A stretch of DNA of 64,000 nucleotides from Myxococcaceae bacterium. GTDB taxonomy: Bacteria; Myxococcota_A; Polyangia; Polyangiales; Ga0077539. The stretch spans positions 62,001 to 126,000 of the forward strand of contig SCUS01000156.1 in NCBI GenBank assembly GCA_004297725.1. Reading direction: 5' to 3'. This document shows, one piece after another, positions 57,198 to 64,000 of this stretch. Each line of letters begins with the position of its first letter. Within the stretch, counting starts at the first letter, position 1. The notes beneath the pieces are model-generated. The model was given only the letters and a program-made list of their open reading frames with translations. It searched no databases and was not told the origin of the DNA. Both the position numbers and the translations under genes were made by a program.

Positions 57198-59303
57198 GTG
57201 GCTGGACATGACGACGCACGCGGCGAGGCGGTCGAGGAGTTTCTTGCGAAGTCGCTGCTTCTTCGGGAGTGCGACGCCACCGTCATCGCCAAGGTGACCC
57301 CGCACCTGATGATCAGCGAGCTCCCCGCCGGGGCCACGCTGGTGCGCGCGGGGTCGCCCTCGGACGGCATCTCGATCCTCCGCCGAGGTCGGGCGACGGC
57401 CTCGCTGGTGCACGCCACCACCGGCGCGAGCACTCCCCTGGAGACCCTCAACGTCGGCGACCATTTCGGCGACGTGGGCGCCCTCACCCGCGCCGCGCAC
57501 CCGTACACGATCGTGGCCGACGAGCCCTGCGTGGTGCTCCGGATGAAGCCAGAGCTGGTCGAGGCCCTCATGGCCCGGGTGCCGCAGTTCTCGCTCGCGA
57601 TCGCCCGCCGGCTGGCCGCGCGCGCGGTGCAGCTCGGGGTCATCACGCTGCGCGCGAGCTCAGCGCCTGCGACGGGCTCCGCGCTGCGCGCCCCGACCCC
57701 GGCGATCGGGGTCGAGGTGCGGAGGCCAGCGCCGGTCTCGCCCTCGGAGGGCGGGAGCGCGGCGATCCCCTTCGTGGAGGTGTCGGACTTCGAGCCGGGG
57801 GCCCGGGTCATCGGGATGCTCCCGACGAAGCTCATCCTGCAGCATCGCGCGGTGCCGCTGCGGCTGCAGGGCAACCGGCTCCTCGTGGGCATGGTGCTCC
57901 CCCGCCACGCGGCGGCGCTCGCCGAGCTGCGCCGGGTGCTTCACACCGTCGACTTCGAGGTGGCCGCCATCTCGCTGGAGGACTTCGCGCAGACGGTGCA
58001 GCGCTTCAAGCTCGACGCGGTGCGGGGCGCGGAGAGCACCCGGGACTCCATCGCGGTCATCTCGCCGGAGTCCCTCGCCTACGACGCGGCGGACAGCGAG
58101 CGCGAGCCCGAGAAGGGCGTGCGGGTGGTGGGCGACGAGGTGGTGCGCGCGGTCAACCGGGTCGTGGCCGCGGCGCTCAGCCGGGACGCGTCGGACATCC
58201 ACATCGAGCCCGAGGCGGCGGGGGTGAAGGTGCGGTTTCGCGTTCACGGGACGCTGCACGACTGGAGCGAGTCGCTGCCGCCGTCCTTCGCGCGGGGCAT
58301 CGCGGCGCGGCTGAAGGTGCTGAGCGGCCTCGACATCACCAACACGCGCACCCCGCAGGACGGGCGCATCGGGCTCACCGCGGGCTCGCGCGAGCTCGAC
58401 CTGCGCATCTCGACGCTGCCGAGCAGCCGCGGCGAGAAGGTGGTGCTGCGGGTCTTCGAGGGCTCGGGGATGATGCGCCCGCTGGAGCAGATCTTCTCCG
58501 ACGCGGGCTCGCTCGGCGCGGTGCGCAAGGCGCTGCAGCGGCCGCACGGGGCGATCATCGTCGCCGGGGCGACCGGCTCCGGGAAGAGCTCGACGCTCTA
58601 CTCGATGCTCAACGAGCGGCGGCGCGCGCGGCCGGACACCAACGTGCTGCTCATCGAAGACCCGATCGAGTACCGGCTCGCGGGGGTGACGCAGGTGCAG
58701 GTGCACGCGGGCCTCGGGTTCTCGCAGGTGCTGCGCGCAGCCATGCGGCAGGACCCGGACGTGATCGCCGTGGGCGAGACCCGCGACGCGGAGACGGCGC
58801 GCATGGCGCTGGAGGCCGCGATGACGGGTCACCTGGTGCTCACCTCGATGCACGCCAACGACGTCGGCTCGGTGCTCCAGCGGCTGGAGAGCCTGGAGTG
58901 CGGCCGCACGCTCATCGCCGAGGCGGTGTCCTTCGTGGTGGTGCAGCGGCTCGCCCGGAGGCTCTGCCCGAGCTGCGTGCGCCTCGACCCGCCGCCCCCG
59001 GCGCTGCTGGAGAGCCTGGTGGCGCGTCGGCTGGCCGAGCGAGGGAGCCAGGTGGCGCTGCCGCGTCCGGTGGGCTGCGACCTGTGCCAGCAGACCGGCT
59101 ACCAGGGGCGCATCGCCGTGGTGGAGTGGTGGCAGGTCACGCCCGAGGCGCGGGACGCGCTGGCGGCGGGCGCCTCGCACCAGGACGTGCTCCGCGCGGC
59201 GGGCGAGGCTCGGATGCTACAGACCTTCCGACACAACGCGGCGTACCTGATGGCCCGCAAGGCCCTCGGCACGAGCGAGGCGCTGATGGCGGTCGCAGGA
59301 TAA
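57198..59303 (+). CDS. PilB/GspE-type assembly ATPase with N-terminal cNMP-like domain
   Basis: A 701-residue ATPase. Residues about 5-150 resemble a cyclic-nucleotide-binding domain (LLLRECDATVIAKVTPHLM, GDHFGDVGALTRAAHPYTIVADEPCVVLRM). The phosphate-binding cassette lacks the usual Arg, so nucleotide binding is doubtful. Next is an MshEN/GspE N-terminal domain (LPTKLILQHRAVPLRLQGNRLLVGMVLPRH). The motor follows: Walker A GATGSGKSS (Lys463), Asp box NVLLIEDPIEY, Walker B region MRQDPDVIAVGETRD, and His box SMHAND. A tetracysteine zinc motif (CPSC, CDLC) is present. The ATPase should be active and power a pilus or type II secretion. GTG start at 57198. It is 25 bases from the kinase gene and 65 from epmB. 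Confidence 0.93.
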   Translation: MAGHDDARGEAVEEFLAKSLLLRECDATVIAKVTPHLMISELPAGATLVRAGSPSDGISILRRGRATASLVHATTGASTPLETLNVGDHFGDVGALTRAAHPYTIVADEPCVVLRMKPELVEALMARVPQFSLAIARRLAARAVQLGVITLRASSAPATGSALRAPTPAIGVEVRRPAPVSPSEGGSAAIPFVEVSDFEPGARVIGMLPTKLILQHRAVPLRLQGNRLLVGMVLPRHAAALAELRRVLHTVDFEVAAISLEDFAQTVQRFKLDAVRGAESTRDSIAVISPESLAYDAADSEREPEKGVRVVGDEVVRAVNRVVAAALSRDASDIHIEPEAAGVKVRFRVHGTLHDWSESLPPSFARGIAARLKVLSGLDITNTRTPQDGRIGLTAGSRELDLRISTLPSSRGEKVVLRVFEGSGMMRPLEQIFSDAGSLGAVRKALQRPHGAIIVAGATGSGKSSTLYSMLNERRRARPDTNVLLIEDPIEYRLAGVTQVQVHAGLGFSQVLRAAMRQDPDVIAVGETRDAETARMALEAAMTGHLVLTSMHANDVGSVLQRLESLECGRTLIAEAVSFVVVQRLARRLCPSCVRLDPPPPALLESLVARRLAERGSQVALPRPVGCDLCQQTGYQGRIAVVEWWQVTPEARDALAAGASHQDVLRAAGEARMLQTFRHNAAYLMARKALGTSEALMAVAG

Positions 59304-59328
59304 GCTGCGATGGGAGCTTGAGAGTCCG

Positions 59329-62130
59329 GTGGAGAACCCGTTCGTCGTCGCGGTGATGCTGGCAGTGGTGGTGGTGCTCGCGGTGCTGATCACGCGCCTG
59401 CGGGCTCGCGCCGCGAGGGAGGCGAAGGGAGAGATCGAGGGCCTCGACGAGTTGCAGGCGAAGGGCCGCTACGCCGAGGCGGCGCAGCTCGCGCTCAAGC
59501 ACGACCGCTTCGCCGAGGCGGTGGACCTCTACCTCCGGGGCAACGAGCCCGCGCGAGCGGCGCAGGTCGCGGCGAGGTCCGGCGACCACCGCCAGGCGGC
59601 GGAGCTCTACGAGCGGGCGGGAGACCGGGAGCGCGCGGCGCTGGCCTACGAGAAGGCCGGGATGGGGGCGCGGGCGAAGGAGCTTCGGGGCGCCGCGAAG
59701 CCCGCGGCGGCGAGCGAGGAGCAGGGCGACCCCAAGGAGCGGGCGCGCGAGGCGGAGGAGCGCTTCCTGGCGCTGCGGCGGAGGGTCGGCGGGGACGCGT
59801 CGAGGGCCTTCGAGGTGCAGCAGGAGGCGCAGCGCGCGGCGGAGGAGCTCATCGCCGTCGGCGAGGTGGCCCGCGCGGCGGACCTCTACCGCGACGCGGA
59901 CATGATCGACGAGGCGGTGCACCTCTACGTGAACGTGCTCGGCACGCCCGGGAGCGCGGCTCCGCTGGTGGCGGCCCGGGGCTTTCACGAGCGCGCGGCG
60001 GAGCTGTACGAGATGGCCGGGCAGAAGGAGCGCGCGGCGACCGCGTGGGCCGACCTCGCCCGCAAGGCGAAGGACCCGAACCCGATGCTCGATCGGGTCG
60101 AGGCGCTCTCGCTGGCGGTGGCCAAGGCCGTGCTGCGCGAGCTCACCCGGGCGAAGCCGATCAGCAAGGCGACGGCGCCGCTGCACTACCGGTACGGGAC
60201 GGTGCTGGAGCGCGAGGGGGAGGTCGACCGGGCGATCGAGGTGTTCCAGGCGATGCAGGCGGCGGTGGGAAACTTCCGCGACATCGAGCTGCGGGTGCGG
60301 AAGCTGTCGCGCGGCGAGGGCGTGTCGATGAAGGCCCCGGGGGTTCCTCGCGACCTGCTGAAGACCAACCACGGGACGATCGCGCTCACGCCCTCGTCGG
60401 AGGCCGGCTTCGGCCCGGGGGACGCGTCGCGGATGGTGCGCGAGGCCGCGAACGCCGCCGCCGCGAGGGCGCGTCGGGCGAGCAGCCTGCCGCCGCCGCT
60501 CGACCCCAGGGGCGCCTCGACGAAGGCGGCGCCCGTCACCCAGGTGCTGGTGGTGGTGCAGGGGCGGCCCGGGCACCCCGACCGGACCCTGGCGCGAGGG
60601 CTGGAGGACGCCCCCATCGGGCTCGGCGCGCTCTACGACGACGCGGTGCGCGCGGCGAAGGACGGCCCCTCGATGGAGTCGCTGGAGCTGATGATCGCGG
60701 GGCGCCCCTGCGACCTTGGCAACATCGAGGTGTTCTACCGCCTCGGCCTCGCGGCGCTCGCGTCGGGCGACTGGCCGAAGGCGATGCAGTGCTTCGCCGC
60801 CGTGGAGGAGGCCTCGCCGGGGTACCGCGACGCCGACGAGCGGGTGAAGGGGCTCGCGGGCTGGCAGGCGACGCTGGCGCGGAAGATGACCGTCGCGGGC
60901 GCGCCGAAGCCCGCTGCGCTCGACGAGGCGGCGGGGCGCTACGTGGTGCGGGGCGAGCTCGGGCGCGGCGGGATGGCGGTGGTGTACCGCGCGACGGACT
61001 CGGTGCTCGGGCGCGAGGTGGCGCTGAAGTTCCTGGCGGAGGAGCTCGGCGCGAAGCCCGAGATGAGGGAGATGTTCCAGCGCGAGGCGCGCTCGGTGGC
61101 GCAGCTCAACCACCCGAACATCGTGACCATCCATGACAGCGGCGTGATCGGGGGGCGGATGTTCATGGCGATGGAGCTGGTCGAGGGCCGCACCATCGAC
61201 GCGCTCATCACCGCCGAAGGGAAGATCGCCGTGCTGGAGTCGCTGCGCATCGCGCGGCAGGTGCTCGAGGCGCTCGATTTCGCGCACGGGCGGCAGATCA
61301 TCCACCGCGACATCAAGCCCTCCAACATGATGCGCAGCACGGCAGGGCTGGTGAAGCTCATGGACTTCGGGCTCGCCAAGTCGCTCACGCCCGACCTCAA
61401 GAGCTCCGTGATCGCCGGGACCCCGGCGTACATGCCCCCGGAGCAGGTGCTGGGCGTCGGCGTCGACTGGCGGAGCGACCTCTTCGCGGTGGGCGCGACG
61501 CTCTACGAGATGCTGACCGGCGAGCTCCCCTTCGAGGGGCTCGACCGGGTGAAGCGGCCGCGGCCGGTGCGTGAGCTCAGCCCGGGCGTGCCCGAGATGA
61601 TCGAGAAGATGGTGATGCAGGCGCTCGACCCCGACCCCGCCATGCGCTTCCAGAGCGCGGCGGAGTTCATGGTGCCCATCAAGCGGGTGCTCTTCGCGGT
61701 CGACAAGGCCACCCGGGGCAGCGGCCCGACGGAGGCCGAGGGGAGCGACCCGTCGCCCCCGGAGCGGCCCTCGGAGACGCGCATGATCCAGGCCGAAGTG
61801 CGCCCCGAGGTGCCGTCCTTCGTTCCTCCCGCGGAGGAGGCTCCCGCGGTCGAGCTCCCTCCTGCGGTGAAGTCCCACGCGGATGCCGCGGGCTTCATCG
61901 ACTTCGGCACGCCGGTGCCCGCGTCGGCGCCCGAGGAGCCGGCCGCGGCAGCGCCGCCGGTGACCTATGACCCCTACGAGGGCCTCGACGCCGACGAGCG
62001 CGAGGTGGCCCCGCTGCGACCCGCGCCCCCGGCGAGCCCCTCGTCGACCAAGAAGACCGAGACCGGCATCGTCCCGCTGCACCTCCGAGGGGAAGACGGC
62101 GGGGCGGAGAGCGAGCGCAAGCCGGGATGA
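59329..62130 (+). CDS. membrane-anchored TPR-serine/threonine protein kinase
   Basis: A 933-residue Hanks-type kinase with an unusual order. An N-terminal membrane helix (residues 4-25, VVAVMLAVVVVLAVLITRL) precedes a long TPR-like helical region (GRYAEAAQLALKHDRFAEAVDLY, RQAAELYERAGDRERAALAYEKAG). The catalytic domain is at about 540-800: Gly loop LGRGGMAVVY, VALKFL (Lys567), HRDIKPSN (Asp661), MDFGLAK, and GTPAYMPPEQ. All catalytic residues are present. The last 130 residues are Pro/Glu-rich and probably disordered. TPRs before the kinase are likely the sensing or partner-binding part, located in the cytoplasm beside the membrane. GTG start at 59329, 25 bases after the pilus-type ATPase gene. 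Confidence 0.93.
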   Translation: MENPFVVAVMLAVVVVLAVLITRLRARAAREAKGEIEGLDELQAKGRYAEAAQLALKHDRFAEAVDLYLRGNEPARAAQVAARSGDHRQAAELYERAGDRERAALAYEKAGMGARAKELRGAAKPAAASEEQGDPKERAREAEERFLALRRRVGGDASRAFEVQQEAQRAAEELIAVGEVARAADLYRDADMIDEAVHLYVNVLGTPGSAAPLVAARGFHERAAELYEMAGQKERAATAWADLARKAKDPNPMLDRVEALSLAVAKAVLRELTRAKPISKATAPLHYRYGTVLEREGEVDRAIEVFQAMQAAVGNFRDIELRVRKLSRGEGVSMKAPGVPRDLLKTNHGTIALTPSSEAGFGPGDASRMVREAANAAAARARRASSLPPPLDPRGASTKAAPVTQVLVVVQGRPGHPDRTLARGLEDAPIGLGALYDDAVRAAKDGPSMESLELMIAGRPCDLGNIEVFYRLGLAALASGDWPKAMQCFAAVEEASPGYRDADERVKGLAGWQATLARKMTVAGAPKPAALDEAAGRYVVRGELGRGGMAVVYRATDSVLGREVALKFLAEELGAKPEMREMFQREARSVAQLNHPNIVTIHDSGVIGGRMFMAMELVEGRTIDALITAEGKIAVLESLRIARQVLEALDFAHGRQIIHRDIKPSNMMRSTAGLVKLMDFGLAKSLTPDLKSSVIAGTPAYMPPEQVLGVGVDWRSDLFAVGATLYEMLTGELPFEGLDRVKRPRPVRELSPGVPEMIEKMVMQALDPDPAMRFQSAAEFMVPIKRVLFAVDKATRGSGPTEAEGSDPSPPERPSETRMIQAEVRPEVPSFVPPAEEAPAVELPPAVKSHADAAGFIDFGTPVPASAPEEPAAAAPPVTYDPYEGLDADEREVAPLRPAPPASPSSTKKTETGIVPLHLRGEDGGAESERKPG

Positions 62131-62150
62131 GGTGAACCGCGGCGCCATCG

Positions 62151-64000
62151 GTGCTACCGCCACACGCCGTGTCACCGCCGGTCGCGCAGGTTCAGGGGAA
62201 GGACGTTCCGTTCGGGTGGCGCGATCGCTGGCGGGCGGCCCCGGAGGTCGGGGCCAACGCGTGGAAGGCGCTGGGCCTGGTGGCGAGGGCCGACAAGCGC
62301 CTGCTGGTGCAGCTTCTCGTGGGGCAGCTCCTCGACGCGGTGCTCACCGTGGCGATCACCGCGGTGGGGCCTCGGATCATCGACGCCATCGTCGAGCGCG
62401 CCTCGCGCGCGGCGCTCACCTGGGTGGCGCTCGAGCTCCTCCTCGTCCTCGCCAAGACCGCCGCCAGCCAGTGGAACACCTACACCGGCGTGGTCCTCCG
62501 CTCGCGCCTCGGGCTGCACGTCAACCTGCTGATCCTGCACAAGGCCGCGAGCGTCTCGTACCCGCACTTCGAAGACCCGGTCTTCATCAACCAGCTCACG
62601 CAGGCGCGGCGCGAGGCGTCGGCCCGCCCGGTCGACCTCGTCAACCAGCTCCTCATCGTGCTCCGCAGCGCGGTCACGCTCACCGGCTACGCGGCGCTGC
62701 TCTGGCAGCTCGGGCCCTGGGCGCTGGTGGTGCTCGTGCTCACCGGCGTCCCGCCCTTCATCTCCGAGACCCGGCACGGGCGCGAGCTCTTCGCGCTGCA
62801 GCGGGCGCGCACGCAGCGCAACCGCCAGGGCTTCTACCTGGAGACCACCCTCACCACCGAGTCGACGGTGAAGGAGGTGAAGCTCCTCGGGCTATCGCGC
62901 TGGATTATCGACCGCTACCGCGAGCTGCACGAGGGCTTCCACCTGGAGGAGGTGGCGCTGCACCGCCGCCGCGCCCGCTGGTCCGTCGCGCTCTCGACGC
63001 TCTCGTCGGGGGCGTTCTACCTGGCCTACGTGGCCATCGTGCGAGGGGCGCTCACCGGCGCCATCACCCTGGGCGCGATGACGCTCTACCTGATGGTGTT
63101 CCGCCAGGGGCAGACGGCGATGCAGGCGGCGCTCACGGGCATGGCGCGCATCTACGAAGACAACCTCTTCATGGCCAACCTGTTCGAGTTCCTGGGGATG
63201 CCCGACGACGAGCCCGACGCCCCGCCGGTCGACGGAACCGACTCCGAGCGGCCGCCCGAGGTGCGCTTCGAGCACGTGTCCTTCCGCTACCCCGGCGCCG
63301 AGCGCGACGCCCTCACGGACATCTCCCTCACGCTCCACCCGGGCGAGACCGTGGCGCTGGTGGGCCGCAACGGCGCGGGCAAGACCACGCTGGTGAAGCT
63401 GCTCACGGGGCTCCACCGTCCCAGCTCGGGGCGCATCCTGCTCGACGGCGTCGACCTCGCCACGATGCCCGCGCACGCCTACCGGGCGAGGCTCGCGGTG
63501 GTGCTGCAGGACTTCGCGCGCTTCCAGTTCACCGTCGCGGAGAACATCGGCGTGGGGTGGCTCCCCGCCCGCGCCGACCGGGGCTCCATCGAGCGCTCGG
63601 TGCGCGACGCGGGCGCCGAGGAGCTGGTCGCCCGGCTGCCGCAGGGCCTCGACACGCCGCTGGGCAGGGCCTTCGGAGGCGACGACCTCTCGGTGGGGCA
63701 GTGGCAGCGGGTGGCGCTGGCGAGGGCCTTCATGCGCCGCAGCGGGCTGCTGGTGCTGGACGAGCCCACCGCGGCGCTCGACGCGGAGGCCGAGCACGAG
63801 GTCTTCGAGCGGCTGCAGGCGCTGAAGGCGACGCGCACGGCGGTGCTCATCACGCACCGGTTCTCGACGGTGCGCATGGCCGATCGCATCGTGGTGGTGG
63901 ACGGCGGGCGCATCACCGAAGAGGGCCCGCACGCGGCGCTCATCGCCCGCGGTGGGACCTACGCGACCTTGTTCAACCTCCAGGCGGAGGGATACCGGGA
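62151..64000 (+). CDS. ABC exporter half-transporter (3' end outside window)
   Basis: The reading frame opens after a stop at 62133-62135 and runs to the window end. I place the start at GTG 62151 (a GTG at 62169 also fits). About 615 residues are visible. The N-terminal about 330 residues hold a six-helix ABC-exporter transmembrane domain (LVGQLLDAVLTVAITAVGPRIIDAIVE through VTLTGYAALLWQLGPWALVVLVL). The nucleotide-binding domain has Walker A VGRNGAGKTTL (Lys411), a Q-loop at LQDFARFQFTV, signature LSVGQWQRVALARA, Walker B LLVLDEPTAALD (Glu538) and the switch His in LITHRF. All ATPase motifs are intact. It is a lipid, peptide or drug exporter of MsbA/HlyB type; the substrate is unknown. Confidence 0.92.
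   Translation, partial: MLPPHAVSPPVAQVQGKDVPFGWRDRWRAAPEVGANAWKALGLVARADKRLLVQLLVGQLLDAVLTVAITAVGPRIIDAIVERASRAALTWVALELLLVLAKTAASQWNTYTGVVLRSRLGLHVNLLILHKAASVSYPHFEDPVFINQLTQARREASARPVDLVNQLLIVLRSAVTLTGYAALLWQLGPWALVVLVLTGVPPFISETRHGRELFALQRARTQRNRQGFYLETTLTTESTVKEVKLLGLSRWIIDRYRELHEGFHLEEVALHRRRARWSVALSTLSSGAFYLAYVAIVRGALTGAITLGAMTLYLMVFRQGQTAMQAALTGMARIYEDNLFMANLFEFLGMPDDEPDAPPVDGTDSERPPEVRFEHVSFRYPGAERDALTDISLTLHPGETVALVGRNGAGKTTLVKLLTGLHRPSSGRILLDGVDLATMPAHAYRARLAVVLQDFARFQFTVAENIGVGWLPARADRGSIERSVRDAGAEELVARLPQGLDTPLGRAFGGDDLSVGQWQRVALARAFMRRSGLLVLDEPTAALDAEAEHEVFERLQALKATRTAVLITHRFSTVRMADRIVVVDGGRITEEGPHAALIARGGTYATLFNLQAEGYR

Overview
This 64 kb window is gene-dense, very GC-rich bacterial chromosome (GC judged by eye, not computed). 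It most resembles the Myxococcota, probably a Polyangia-type myxobacterium. The evidence is a Hanks-type kinase behind a TPR region, FHA and PilB-like proteins with unusual fusions, a complete pilMNOPQ operon, an OmpA protein with thrombospondin type 3 repeats, and a short polysaccharide export lipoprotein next to an outer-membrane barrel. The taxonomic call is inference. I saw no tRNA or rRNA gene, CRISPR array, insertion sequence or phage gene.

Layout: (1) 1-3746: the tail of a coiled-coil protein, a coupled unknown gene, a TerC-like membrane protein, a TPR-AAA+ ATPase and a glycine-zipper stress protein. (2) 3938-11837: a divergent exopolysaccharide locus. The minus arm has two glycosyltransferases, a hexapeptide acyltransferase and an SGNH hydrolase. 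The plus arm has an outer-membrane barrel, a Wzz-type co-polymerase and a short Wza-like lipoprotein. (3) 11931-15272: SlyD, an FGE/SUMF1-like secreted protein, a metallophosphoesterase and a hydrophobic unknown. (4) 15334-22910: cytochrome P450, a beta-propeller lipoprotein and GlgC in one run, then a methyltransferase, a large membrane protein and a lipoprotein. (5) 22941-42335: about 19 kb, all on the minus strand. In transcription order it reads rimP, nusA, ylxR-L7Ae, infB, an unknown, DUF503, rbfA, truB, an FHA/CpaF-like fusion, a membrane protein, pilM, pilN, pilO, pilP, pilQ, aroC, aroKB. (6) 42645-52356: an OmpA/TSP3 protein divergent from an inorganic-carbon operon made of a SulP transporter, DabA, two NuoL/NuoM-like membrane subunits and a porin. 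(7) 52366-64000: an NtrC-type regulator, a thioesterase, a HEAT-repeat lipoprotein, an EpmB-like radical SAM enzyme, a PilB-like ATPase with an N-terminal cNMP-like domain, a TPR-kinase and an ABC exporter cut by the window edge.

The most interesting points are: the SulP-DabA-split DabB-porin operon, which is a plausible energy-coupled bicarbonate/CO2 uptake module; the FHA/CpaF-like fusion whose P-loop lysine and catalytic histidine are both replaced; the OPX plus beta-barrel arrangement for polysaccharide export; and a pilQ without the usual AMIN region, followed by aroC and a fused aroKB.
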